NCBI RefSeq assembly: GCF_900290285.1
Contig: NZ_LT985758.1
Span: 1 to 64,000 of the forward strand
Source: Candidatus Centipeda massiliensis
GTDB lineage: Bacteria > Bacillota > Negativicutes > Selenomonadales > Selenomonadaceae
Length of the DNA stretch: 64,000 bases
Direction: 5' to 3'
The first letter of the stretch is position 1; each line of letters opens with the position of its first letter. Below, one piece after another: positions 1-7,633 of this stretch. The notes under the pieces are model-generated. The model saw nothing but the letters and a program-made list of their open reading frames with translations, ran no database searches and was not told the origin of the DNA. The translations under genes and the position numbers were made by a program.

Positions 1-1
1 A

Positions 2-79
2 ATTTGTTCAACAAACGGTGGGCTTCCTCCGATGGTGAAGCGTCGACAGTTCTATGACTCCATTGCCGCGACTGCTTAA
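2..79 (+). pseudogene. C-terminal end of an IS3-family OrfB transposase (upstream IS copy, cut by window edge)
   Basis: The first 26 codons end in TAA and encode almost the same residues as the C-terminus of the OrfB fragment at 419-1018, including GGLPPMVKRRQFYDSIAA. The DNA of 1-127 aligns without gaps to 940-1066. The copy therefore belongs to the same insertion sequence family as the following remnant, arranged head-to-tail. Only the tail is in the window, so whether the upstream copy is intact cannot be judged. Confidence 0.8.
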
Positions 80-115
80 GCATTCGTTTCCTTGTGAGAA
101 ATTTGTCAACTGTTC

Positions 116-355
116 TTGACAATATCAATGTATACATGGACACGTGCCCACCGACTTGGATATTTGGATCTTGGGTGCGGCACGCAAACACCGCAGAGTG
201 CCCTGAGCTTGCACAGGGAACTCGTGCAGCTTCGCGCCCAGCTCAAGGCACAGGATAAGGAAATTCGACGTCTGAAGAAAGAGAATGACTTTCTGGAAGA
301 AGCAAACGTTTTTTTCGCCGCGAGCCGTCTGAAGGCAACAAAAACGAACGTATGA
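116..355 (+). pseudogene. IS3-family OrfA C-terminal fragment
   Basis: The open frame encodes 79 residues. From about residue 30 it shows the leucine-heptad tail typical of IS3 OrfA (LHRELVQLRAQLKAQDKEIR, then RLKKENDFLEEANVFFAAS). A normal OrfA is about 100 residues with an N-terminal helix-turn-helix, which is missing. The first residues are read from the junction with the preceding IS end, so the ATG at 116 is fortuitous. The frame ends just after the OrfB start at 352, the usual overlap used for programmed frameshifting in this family. Confidence 0.75.
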
Positions 356-1066
356 AGTTTATTGCGTTCAAGACGGCAGACGGCGCACACAAAGGGAATA
401 TCAGTTTTTATTGCAGACTGCAAGCCGAACGGTATCACAAAAACAGATCAGCAGGCACAGATGTCGGAGGATCTCCTGCACCGTGATTTTCATGCCGACA
501 CACCTCTTTCCAAGTGTGTCACCGACATGACAGAGATTCCTGCGTGTGATAGAAAACTCTATATTTCAGCACTCTTTGACTGCTATGACGCTGGGGTGCT
601 CGGACTTTCTATGGATACGAATATGAGGGCTTCTCTGTGTGTGCAGATGCTTGATAACGCCATGATTTCCTACCCAATGCTCAGGGGAGCAATCCTGCAC
701 TCGGATCGCGGCAGCCAATACACGAGTCAGCTGTATCGGGAGGCAATCCAAAACTATGGAATCCGTCAAAGTATGAACAGTGCCGGTGGACGCTGTTATG
801 ATAATGCGTGTTGTGAGAGTATGTGGGCGCGTATGAAGTCGGAGCTTCTCTACGGACGCTATGACACGAAGAAGATGACAACGGAAGAGTTGAAGGTTCT
901 GGTTTGGCGATACTTCATGAGCTATTGGAACAACCGCCGAATTTGTTCCACAAACGGTGGGCTTCCTCCGATGGTGAAACGTCGACAGTTCTATGACTCT
1001 ATTGCCGCAAACACTTAAACGTTTGTTCCCTTGTGAGAAATTTGTCAACTGTTCTTGACAATATCA
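128..1066 (+). mobile_element. Decayed IS3-family insertion sequence, left end missing and orfB internally deleted
   Basis: The element carries an OrfA coiled-coil tail and an OrfB DDE integrase region. Its right end, ...TTGTCAACTGTTCTTGACAATATCA, is shared with the copy ending at 127; read inward it starts TGATATTGTCAAGAACAG, and a 5'-TG/CA-3' terminus is typical of the IS3 family. The left terminal repeat and the OrfA helix-turn-helix are absent: the element abuts the right end of the previous copy directly at about 128. This suggests recombination or deletion between tandem copies. It should not encode active transposase. Confidence 0.8.
352..1018 (+). pseudogene. IS3-family OrfB transposase, internally deleted and frame-broken
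   Basis: Codons from ATG 352 give the usual OrfB start (MKFIAFKTADGAHKGNISFY) but stop at 492. From about 419 a different frame gives the second half: KPNGITKTD, then the rve/DDE catalytic core with the first Asp in TDMTEI, the second in HSDRGSQY and the Glu in CCESMWARMK, ending at 1018. The OrfB residues normally between these parts (helix-turn-helix and linker, roughly 80 residues) are gone and the frames do not match. All three catalytic acidic residues survive, but no continuous transposase can be made without frameshifting. Confidence 0.8.
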
Positions 1067-1067
1067 T

Positions 1068-1217
1068 AATGACCGCGACCGCCACAATAGTGGAGTCTCT
1101 GTTGAGTTGACCGGGCGGATCATTTTCTTTGATGCGCACTTGCGCGTGATGGGAGGCGTTCATTGTGGAAGCCTTGCATGTCTGCGTATGCGTGCTCTTG
1201 TCTCCGCCCTGAAATAA
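1068..1217 (+). other. Possible 3' remnant of an unidentified gene
   Basis: Directly after the IS right end one frame stays open for 49 codons (NDRDRHNSGVSVELTGRIIF...) to TAA at 1217, and is followed 36 bases later by a convincing rho-independent terminator. No start codon or ribosome binding site is available because the IS replaces the upstream part. I do not recognise the sequence. It may be the tail of a gene interrupted by the IS, or chance. Confidence 0.25.
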
Positions 1218-1253
1218 GGGGACCGAGCGACCCATCACAAAATCGCACTTTGA

Positions 1254-1284
1254 CGTCTACCGATTTTGGTAGGCGTTATTTTTA
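1254..1284 (+). terminator. Rho-independent terminator
   Basis: CGTCTACC pairs with GGTAGGCG across a 6-base loop (one G-U pair) and is followed by TTATTTTTA. It lies between the IS remnant and the convergent nuclease gene. Confidence 0.65.
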
Positions 1285-1319
1285 TGTGTAGGAGCGAGGG
1301 CTTTGAGCACGTTCTATGC

Positions 1320-2303
1320 TTATCGATAATACTCCTTTAGCTGATCCAAGCTTAAGTCGAGGCCACATTTTCTAAGGGCTTCAATGCGCTCATAATATAG
1401 CTTCTCCAAAATAGGTTCTTTATCTTCGAACCTACCATAATGAAGCAAATTATGACAATGGCTGCAAAGAGATACAATGTTTTCCATTACATCCAGACTA
1501 TAGTTAAAATCCTTGAATTTGCTAATAGGAATGAGATGGTGCGGCTCAGTATAGCCCTTTCCATTTTTTCTTAGGAAGATTCTATCCTCAGCATTTACTT
1601 CACAAATATAGCTAGCACGCTTTAATGCGTCGGCTGCTCGTTTTGGATCTCTTTTTGGCAGTTCTCTTCCTGTCATGGATGATGTTACGGTTATCTGTGG
1701 AGCCATTTCCCCAGTCCATTCAGGGGGCACTGTCTCGTCGTCCAGCAAGTTGTTAATCTCTTCTTGTTCTATGGTATCATATTCAGGATCTTTATCTCTT
1801 AGGATTTCTATTAATGCAGATTGAATCGTTTTAAGTAGGCCCGGCTCCTTTTGAATTGTAGCAGCTTTCTCAAGAATAAATACTGCATGTTCAGGTGCAA
1901 GGTGACACATGTACTGTTGCTTGCCTCTTCCGTTGACCATGAATGCACTGTCTTTTTGGTAATGCTGGCTGAACCATTCCATATAATCGGTTATTTTTAG
2001 AGGTGTATCAAAAGTGAAATAGCTTGTATCGATCCGATACCCTTCGTTATCCCAATCTACCGATGTGTTTGCTGCTTTTAGTGCTGCTGGTTGCATCGAT
2101 TCATAACAATCAACCTGAGCAATGCTGATCGCCATAATCTTGGTGTTTGAGTTATGTAGAATGAAGTCTCCTTTTTTCACATGCGTCATTGTTTTATAGC
2201 CAGCATTTTTTCTACCGGATTTGGTTCTTTGCGGGGACCATACATATCCTCCAGAGCATTCTTCATTATATGTTTCTCCTTGGAACACGTAAAAGACAGC
2301 CAT
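1320..2303 (-). CDS. EVE/PUA-like domain plus HNH endonuclease (putative modification-dependent restriction enzyme)
   Basis: This 327-residue protein has two recognisable parts. Residues 1 to about 150 (MAVFYVFQGETYNEECSGGY, then a KKGDFILHN stretch) resemble the EVE/PUA-like fold that reads modified bases. Residues about 250-292 form an HNH nuclease: the paired His of EPHHLIPISKF, Asn in MENIVSL, and the zinc-type CSHCHNLLHYG. The combination is that of McrA-like or type IV enzymes that cut DNA with modified cytosines. No methyltransferase or other restriction subunit is adjacent, fitting a stand-alone modification-dependent nuclease. The ribosome binding site TAGGAGGATAAT lies just upstream. 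Function is inferred from architecture; substrate is unknown. Confidence 0.7.
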   Translation of the reverse strand: MAVFYVFQGETYNEECSGGYVWSPQRTKSGRKNAGYKTMTHVKKGDFILHNSNTKIMAISIAQVDCYESMQPAALKAANTSVDWDNEGYRIDTSYFTFDTPLKITDYMEWFSQHYQKDSAFMVNGRGKQQYMCHLAPEHAVFILEKAATIQKEPGLLKTIQSALIEILRDKDPEYDTIEQEEINNLLDDETVPPEWTGEMAPQITVTSSMTGRELPKRDPKRAADALKRASYICEVNAEDRIFLRKNGKGYTEPHHLIPISKFKDFNYSLDVMENIVSLCSHCHNLLHYGRFEDKEPILEKLYYERIEALRKCGLDLSLDQLKEYYR

Positions 2304-2339
2304 GATTATCCTCCTAAGAGTAGCTATTGTATTACTTCT

Positions 2340-2787
2340 TTATTGATCGCTAGGATATGGTGTTCCGGTTATTTGCTCATAAACAATGTTAAACATATTT
2401 CGAGCGTACAGATAGTAGTGTAATATATCTCTGACCTTCGGACTCACCATACGATTGGAGGGGAATCCATTCTCCATTTTCATAAACTTGTGGAGGTTGC
2501 GTTCGATCTTTCCTGAAGCGAAATGTTCGTGTTTGATATGTGCTAGTATCACCGGTTATATTCATCGTATACGCAATATATCTAGATGAGCAGGTCTCGT
2601 ATGTTTCATCCTCATCGTTGTAGGTACAGGAAATTAAATCTACGTATCCGCAATAGTTGGCATGGGCATAAGAGAGCGGGTAGTTTGGATCGTTATCCAG
2701 ATATTGGGGGGTAGCCTCGACATGAACGGACACGGAAATAAGCGAAAAGATAACGAGTAAGAATGGGTATCGGAGTAATTTATTCAT
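2340..2787 (-). pseudogene. Secreted protein of unknown function, probably frameshifted
   Basis: The ATG at 2787 opens a 132-codon frame (stop at 2389) with a clear signal peptide (MNKLLRYPFLLVIFSLISVS, cleavage near VEA-TP) and a mature part with Cys residues near the start. The last ~15 codons of this frame look random. The overlapping frame ending at 2340 gives RDILHYYLYARNMFNIVYEQ ITGTPY, which reads like the real C-terminus. A one-base frameshift near 2440 would join them into a ~145-residue exported protein. The family is unrecognised. It lies upstream of, and on the same strand as, the EVE-HNH gene. Confidence 0.5.
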
Positions 2788-2851
2788 AAGATCATCTCCT
2801 TTATGGAGAGATTTCGTTAAACAGGAAAAAAATCCTTTTTATAAAGAATGG

Positions 2852-3244
2852 ATGGTGTATATGAACCTATATAGCAAACTCTTTCGTTCACGGGACAAGC
2901 CCAGAAATCATCTCGGCGGCTTGTCTTTTTTGTTTGGTCAGACGGCGGCAGGCAAGGCGGTCAACGAACGGACGGCAATGCAGACAACGGCAGTCTATGC
3001 ATGTGTGCGCATCCTCACGGAATCCATCGCAGGGCTGTCGCTTCACGTCTACGTCTACCAAGGGCAGGACAAGGAGCACGTGCCGGAGCACCCGTTGTAC
3101 TTTCTGCTCCACGATACGCCGAATCCCGAGATGACGAGTTTCGTCTTTCGTGAGACGCTCATGGCACATCTCCTCCTGTGGGGGAATGCTTACGCACAAA
3201 TATATGCTCATGGAGTACAAGGGAAACGTCGCCGTCAAGATTGA
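2852..3244 (+). pseudogene. HK97-type phage portal protein, N-terminal fragment
   Basis: The 130-codon frame matches the first third of phage portal proteins: NLYSKLFRSRDKP, NERTAMQTTAVYACVRILTE, LYFLLHDTPNPEMTSFVFRE and LLLWGNAYAQI are characteristic. Portal proteins usually exceed 380 residues, so about two thirds are missing. After LLLWGNAYAQI the sequence turns nonsensical (YAHGVQGKRRRQD) because a deletion joins it out of frame to a head-protease fragment. ATG 2861 is an alternative start. The gene is a prophage relic with no other phage genes nearby. Confidence 0.8.
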
Positions 3245-3320
3245 TGGGATTGCGGCTTCTGCTGCATCTGTCGTTGCAATGGCAGGATCAATCGTGGTGA
3301 TTTCACCCTTGGAATGGTAG
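3210..3320 (+). pseudogene. ClpP-like phage head maturation protease, internal fragment
   Basis: In the frame ending TAG at 3320, residues GNVAVKIDGIAASAASVVAM match the segment of phage ClpP-type prohead proteases around the catalytic serine (ASAAS). Neither the N-terminus nor the C-terminus is present. In HK97-like phages this protease follows the portal gene, so the arrangement here is what one deletion from inside the portal gene to inside the protease gene would leave. Confidence 0.7.
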
Positions 3321-3324
3321 GAGA

Positions 3325-4074
3325 TTAGTATAGCAGGGTTCGGGGAAGGGGGGAAGCTATATCACGCCCCACACGACCGCGATCACGAGCGCAGGCAGGA
3401 AGTTTGCGACACGGATGTAGGGCAGGGGTCATGAGGTTCGTGCCGACGGTGAAGATGAGAATGCTGCCCACATAGCTGAGGTTGCTGAGTGCGGCGTCCG
3501 TCATAAGCGGCTCAATAGCGCCCGCTGCGAGAAAGATCGCGCCCTCAAAGACACCAACGGAGAGCGCGGAGAAGATGCATCCCTTCCCGAGTGTTGCTGT
3601 GAGCAGCATAATGACGATGCCGTCGAGCACGCTTTTCGCAAAGAGGATGGAGGGATCACCGAGGAGGCTGTCGCTGACCGCGCCGATGACGGACATTGCA
3701 CCGACGCAGATGGTGAGGGACGCGCTGACGAACCCATCGATGAAATGCGTGTCCCCGCTGCTGCCTGACACGCGTTTCAGCCACGCGCCGAACGCCGTCA
3801 TGCGATCCTCGAGGTTCAGAATCTCGCCGATGATCGCGCCGCCGATGAGGGAGACGAGCATCATGTCGATGTCGACAAAGGCGAGATGCCCGTCCGTGCC
3901 AACAACGAGCATCTTGCTGAGTGCGCCGCCGAGTCCGAGGAAGATCACGGAGAGCGCACATGCGCGCATGAGCGTCGCCTGAAAACGCTCCGCAAGGAAG
4001 CGCCCGCTCCCGAGCCCCAAGGCGCCGCCGATCAGAACCGCGACCACATTTGCGAGCACACCCATTCCCGGCAT
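3325..4074 (-). CDS. DUF554 family membrane protein, frameshifted near the C-terminus
   Basis: The start MPGMGVLANVVAVLIGGALGL, the repeated hydrophobic segments and the FVDIDMMLVSLIGGAIIGEI stretch identify DUF554 (YdfK-like), an inner-membrane protein of unknown function with about seven transmembrane segments. The annotated frame runs to 3325 with an aberrant tail after GTNLMTPAL. Shifting one base near 3425 gives YIRVANFLPALVIAVVWGVI and a stop at 3357, which is the ending expected for the family. Either a real frameshift or a sequence error is present. A promoter and weak ribosome binding site lie upstream. Confidence 0.8.
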   Translation of the reverse strand: MPGMGVLANVVAVLIGGALGLGSGRFLAERFQATLMRACALSVIFLGLGGALSKMLVVGTDGHLAFVDIDMMLVSLIGGAIIGEILNLEDRMTAFGAWLKRVSGSSGDTHFIDGFVSASLTICVGAMSVIGAVSDSLLGDPSILFAKSVLDGIVIMLLTATLGKGCIFSALSVGVFEGAIFLAAGAIEPLMTDAALSNLSYVGSILIFTVGTNLMTPALHPCRKLPACARDRGRVGRDIASPLPRTLLY

Positions 4075-4105
4075 AGCCTCATATCCTTTCCATAAATGAA
4101 TGTTT

Positions 4106-4134
4106 ATTGTACTTCATTTCGCGATGTATGTAAA
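4106..4134 (-). promoter_or_regulatory. Sigma-70-type promoter for the DUF554 gene
   Basis: Read on the minus strand: TTTACA, a 17-base spacer, TACAAT, about 32 bases upstream of the ATG at 4074. Confidence 0.55.
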
Positions 4135-4156
4135 CCGTCATCGCGTGGGTACATAA

Positions 4157-4183
4157 AATCTCCCGTCACACAGGGATGGGAGA
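4157..4183 (-). terminator. Possible rho-independent terminator
   Basis: On the minus strand ATCTCCC pairs with GGGAGAT and is followed by TTTATG. It would end transcription arriving from the interrupted gene start at 4400. Confidence 0.4.
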
Positions 4184-4201
4184 TAGAATGCCTGTTGCTT
4201 A

Positions 4202-4366
4202 GGGAAGCACTGATAAATTCAGCTTATGCCTCTTGATGCATCTGTTTTCGCCCTGCCTGTGCCCTAGAATCCTCCATATAGCCCTTGCTATGCGTCCGGT
4301 TTTCCTCCTCAATCGGACAGAAAAATCTACGCCAATCTGACAGACTTCATTTTATCAGCGATTCCT
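4202..4366. repeat. MITE-like repeat, copy 1 (~165 bp, terminal inverted repeats)
   Basis: The left end GGGAAGCACTGATAAATTCAG is an imperfect inverted match to the right end, whose complement reads AGGAATCGCTGATAAAATGAAG. The final ~85 bases, from CTATGCGTCCGGTTTTCC to the end, are nearly identical to copy 2 at 4662-4825; the middle diverges. It contains no open frame of note and a small hairpin (TCCGG...CGGA). TTA flanks both sides, a possible target duplication. It looks like a non-autonomous element mobilised in trans. Confidence 0.75.
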
Positions 4367-4400
4367 TAAATTCGTGATCATGTTGTACGTTTGCTGCCAT
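4353..4400 (-). pseudogene. Start of an unidentified gene interrupted by the MITE-like repeat
   Basis: On the minus strand an AGGAGAAGGAGAGG ribosome binding site precedes ATG 4400, which starts MAANVQHDHEFK; the frame then runs into repeat copy 1 and stops after 17 codons. TATAAA-like and TTGTCAAC sequences lie upstream. The arrangement suggests a gene whose body was displaced or deleted when the repeat inserted. The rest of 4367-4661 holds nothing else I can identify. Confidence 0.3.
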
Positions 4401-4661
4401 TTTGACCTCTCCTTCTCCTCTTTGACTTCATCTAAAATCCTTGCGAAGAAGTTGTCAACTTTATTTATACAACATCATTTATACAACATCACCTTTCTGC
4501 GTAGCTATTTCGCCTTTGTGCAAAAATGTCTGTGTTATTCCCGTGAAGCCTTGCGGTTGCTTGGTTTATAGATGCGTTGTAAAACTTGATATACCAAAAC
4601 CTTGCATATACGGCGCATATCTGCTATAACTAATTGTATATCTCTATCTCAATCTGTGTTG

Positions 4662-4825
4662 GGGAAGCACTGATAAATTCAGCCGCGCCATCTTAGCGTA
4701 TCTTTTTTGCCCGCTTTTTGTCGGCAAATCCTCCACATAGCTTTGGCTATGCGTCCGGTTTGCCTCCTCAATCGGACAGAAAAATCTACGCCAATCTGCA
4801 GGACTTCATTTTATCAGCGATTCCC
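4662..4825. repeat. MITE-like repeat, copy 2
   Basis: It starts GGGAAGCACTGATAAATTCAG, identical to copy 1 for 21 bases, and ends ATTTTATCAGCGATTCCC, so its terminal inverted repeats are closer to perfect than those of copy 1. The conserved right ~85 bases include the TCCGGTTTGCC...ATCGGA hairpin. It is in the same orientation as copy 1, 295 bases away, and ends 36 bases before the ACT-domain gene, so its right end lies in that gene's upstream region. Confidence 0.75.
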
Positions 4826-4861
4826 TGGATATGTGCATATTTTCTGTGAGGAGTGACAGCG

Positions 4862-5134
4862 ATGAAGCTGGTTGTGACGATTGTTGGGCGGGATCAGGTC
4901 GGTATTGTGGCGATGGTGAGCGGGATTCTCGCGGAGCAGCGCGTGAACATCCTGAATGTGAATCAGAATATCATGGACGGTTTTTTCAACATGGTAATGA
5001 TTGCGGAGATGCCGGACGATGCACAGATCCGCTTGAAGGACTTGCAGGATCTCCTGCGGCAGAAGGGCGAGGAGCGCGGGCTTGAAATCAAGCTCCAACA
5101 TCAGGAGATTTTTCAAGTGATGCACAGTGTTTGA
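4862..5134 (+). CDS. ACT domain-containing protein (UPF0237 family)
   Basis: This 90-residue protein is a single ACT domain: KLVVTIVGRDQVGIVAMVSG ILAEQRVNIL is the characteristic first strand and ligand loop, and IMDGFFNMVMI follows. ACT domains bind small ligands, usually amino acids, and this stand-alone family is thought to be regulatory. ATG 4862 is preferred over GTG 4853 because GGAG sits 9 bases before it. It is followed 16 bases later by the DUF711/PFL gene; the two are commonly adjacent and probably co-transcribed. The exact ligand is not known. Confidence 0.85.
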   Translation: MKLVVTIVGRDQVGIVAMVSGILAEQRVNILNVNQNIMDGFFNMVMIAEMPDDAQIRLKDLQDLLRQKGEERGLEIKLQHQEIFQVMHSV

Positions 5135-5149
5135 GCGAGGAGCGGCAGA

Positions 5150-6511
5150 GTGATTACATTTGAGGATATCCGCGAAACCAATCGGATGATTACGGAAAAC
5201 CGTCTCGATGTACGCACGATTACGATGGGGATTTCCCTGCGTGACTGTGCGCACCCGAACATTGACAAGTTCTGTCAAAATGTATACGAGAAGATCACGC
5301 GCTCGGCAGAGTATCTCGTGCGGACGGGCGAGGATATCGAAACGGAGTACGGCATTCCCATCATCAACAAGCGCATCTCCGTCACGCCGATTGCGATTGC
5401 GGCGGACGCGTGTCAGACGGATTCGTTTGTGCCCGTGGCGGAGGCGCTTGACCGCGCGGCAAAGGCGGTCGGGGTCGACTTTATCGGCGGGTTTTCTGCA
5501 CTCGTTGAAAAGGGCATGACGCATGGCGATCGCGTACTCATCGACTCGATCCCGCAGGCGATGGCGGCGACGGACATTGTCTGCTCGTCGGTGAACATCG
5601 GCTCGACGAAGGCAGGCATCAACATGGATGCAGTGCGCGAGATGGGCGATGTGATCAAGCGCACGGCGGAGTTGACGCGCGAGCAGGAGGCAATCGGCTG
5701 TGCGAAGATCGTTGTGTTCTGCAACGCACCCGGAGATAATCCATTTATGGCGGGGGCGTTTCACGGCGTTGCCGAGGGTGACCGCGTCATCAACGTCGGC
5801 GTCAGCGGGCCCGGTGTCGTCAAGCACGCACTTGAGGATCTGAAGGGCGCGGACTTTACGGAGGTCGCGGAGACGATCAAGCGTACGGCGTTTAAGATTA
5901 CACGCGTAGGACAGCTCGTTGCGCGTGAGGCGTCACGCCGGCTGGGTGTGCCGTTCGGCATCATTGACCTTTCGCTTGCGCCGACCTCAGAGGTCGGGGA
6001 CAGTGTGGCACGCATTCTTGAGGAGATGGGGCTTGAGGCGTGCGGTGCTCCCGGCACGACGGCGGCGCTTGCGCTCCTCAACGACGCGGTCAAGAAGGGC
6101 GGGCTCATGGCGAGCTCCCATGTCGGTGGTCTTTCGGGTGCGTTTATCCCAGTCAGCGAGGATGAGGGCATGATCGACGCTGTTGAGTGCGGCAGCCTCT
6201 CGATTGAAAAGCTTGAGGCGATGACCTGTGTTTGTTCGGTCGGATTGGATATGATTGCGATTGAGGGGGATACGCCCGCCGCAACGATTTCTGCAATCAT
6301 CGCAGATGAGGCGGCAATTGGCATGGTGAATAACAAGACGACGGCGGTGCGCGTGATCCCCGTGCCCGGCAAGAAGGTCGGTGAGGGGGTATCGTTCGGC
6401 GGACTTCTCGGCTATTCGCCGATTGTGCCCGTGCGCAGCGGATTTAGTTCGGCGGCGTTCATCGCGCGCGGTGGGCGGATTCCCGCGCCGACGCGTTCGC
6501 TGACGAATTGA
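5150..6511 (+). CDS. PFL family protein (UPF0210/DUF711)
   Basis: The 453-residue protein begins at GTG 5150 after GAGGAG. Motifs typical of DUF711 are visible: [43 protein letters not shown] and [13 protein letters not shown], and its length is standard. The family has a pyruvate-formate-lyase-like fold but lacks a demonstrated reaction; the glycyl radical motif of true PFL is absent. It is coupled to the ACT-domain gene upstream, which may regulate it, and abuts nth downstream. Confidence 0.85.
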   Translation: MITFEDIRETNRMITENRLDVRTITMGISLRDCAHPNIDKFCQNVYEKITRSAEYLVRTGEDIETEYGIPIINKRISVTPIAIAADACQTDSFVPVAEALDRAAKAVGVDFIGGFSALVEKGMTHGDRVLIDSIPQAMAATDIVCSSVNIGSTKAGINMDAVREMGDVIKRTAELTREQEAIGCAKIVVFCNAPGDNPFMAGAFHGVAEGDRVINVGVSGPGVVKHALEDLKGADFTEVAETIKRTAFKITRVGQLVAREASRRLGVPFGIIDLSLAPTSEVGDSVARILEEMGLEACGAPGTTAALALLNDAVKKGGLMASSHVGGLSGAFIPVSEDEGMIDAVECGSLSIEKLEAMTCVCSVGLDMIAIEGDTPAATISAIIADEAAIGMVNNKTTAVRVIPVPGKKVGEGVSFGGLLGYSPIVPVRSGFSSAAFIARGGRIPAPTRSLTN

Positions 6512-6512
6512 T

Positions 6513-7145
6513 ATGAGAGTGACGAAAGCCATCAAGGCAGAGCAGCTGCGCATCCTTCGTGAACTCTATCCCAATGCAAAACCTGCGCTGGAATTTCGGA
6601 CTCCGTTCGAGCTTCTCATCGCGGTGATTCTTTCGGCGCAGTGCACAGATGTGCGCGTAAACATCGTGACGGGGCGCCTTTTCCAATATGCGAATACACC
6701 CGAGGCGATTGCCGCACTCGGACAGGAAAAACTTGAGACGGCGATCCATGACTGTGGCTTTTTCCGTATGAAGGCAAAGCACATTCTGGAGACGTGTGAC
6801 ATCCTTCTGCAGCAGTACGGTGGGGAGGTACCCGCAGACTTTGAGGCACTGCAAAAACTTCCAGGGGTTGGGAGAAAGACGGCGAATGTTGTGATGAGCG
6901 TCGCGTTTCACGCGCCCGCCATCGCCGTCGACACGCATGTATTTCGCGTGGCGAACCGCCTGCACCTTGCGGTCGGAAAGACACCGCTTGAGGTGGAGAA
7001 GGGGCTGCAAAAGGCGATTCCGCGTGAGGACTGGAGCGATGCACATCACTGGCTGATCCTGCACGGGCGGCAGCTGTGCAAGGCGCGCAAGCCCCTCTGC
7101 GGGGATTGCCCTCTGAGCCCTCTTTGTCCAAGCAGTATGGCATAG
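6513..7145 (+). CDS. nth: Endonuclease III (DNA glycosylase/AP lyase)
   Basis: It removes oxidised pyrimidines from DNA and nicks abasic sites in base-excision repair. The 210-residue length is normal. The helix-hairpin-helix LPGVGRKTANVV carries the catalytic Lys (about 117), followed by VDTHVFRVANR with the catalytic Asp (about 135). The C-terminal Cys-X6-Cys-X2-Cys-X5-Cys motif (CKARKPLCGDCPLSPLC) ligates the 4Fe-4S cluster. The start ATG follows the DUF711 stop by one base, so translation is coupled. Confidence 0.95.
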   Translation: MRVTKAIKAEQLRILRELYPNAKPALEFRTPFELLIAVILSAQCTDVRVNIVTGRLFQYANTPEAIAALGQEKLETAIHDCGFFRMKAKHILETCDILLQQYGGEVPADFEALQKLPGVGRKTANVVMSVAFHAPAIAVDTHVFRVANRLHLAVGKTPLEVEKGLQKAIPREDWSDAHHWLILHGRQLCKARKPLCGDCPLSPLCPSSMA

Positions 7146-7171
7146 TATTCCGACGAAAGGAGTGTGAGGGC

Positions 7172-7621
7172 ATGATCTACCGCAAGGCACGATTTGATGA
7201 CATCGAGTCTATCTATAACCTCGTGCATATCTATGCGGCACAGGGAGAAATGCTCCCGCGCTCGCGTAATACACTTTACGAAAATCTGCGTGATATGATT
7301 GTCGCAGAGGATGAAGGGGCGGTCGTCGGAGTCGGTGCCCTGCATATCATGTGGGATCGACTCGCTGAGGTGCGTATGATGGCGATTGCGCCTGAGCGCA
7401 TGCGGAAAGGGATCGGCTCGGAGATTGTCGGATATCTGCTCGATGAGGGCGATGCGCTCGGGATCGAGAAGGTGTTTACCCTCACGTATAAACCGGAGTT
7501 TTTTCGCAAACTTGGCTTTATCCGCATCAGTCGGGAAGAACTGCCGCAGAAGGTTTGGAAAGAGTGCATTGACTGCCCGAAGTATCCAAACTGCGATGAG
7601 ATTGCTATGATCAAGGTATGA
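7172..7621 (+). CDS. GNAT N-acetyltransferase, short ArgA-like (putative N-acetylglutamate synthase)
   Basis: This 149-residue single-domain acetyltransferase starts at ATG 7172 behind AAAGGAGTGTGAGG. The acetyl-CoA binding loop is MRKGIGSEIVGYLL after the VRMMAIAPE strand. The C-terminus LPQKVWKECIDCPKYPNCDE is characteristic of the short stand-alone ArgA-type proteins that acetylate glutamate at the start of arginine synthesis. No other arginine gene is adjacent, so the substrate is inferred from family resemblance. It sits between nth and aroF on the same strand. Confidence 0.75.
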   Translation: MIYRKARFDDIESIYNLVHIYAAQGEMLPRSRNTLYENLRDMIVAEDEGAVVGVGALHIMWDRLAEVRMMAIAPERMRKGIGSEIVGYLLDEGDALGIEKVFTLTYKPEFFRKLGFIRISREELPQKVWKECIDCPKYPNCDEIAMIKV

Positions 7622-7633
7622 TGGAGGCGTATT

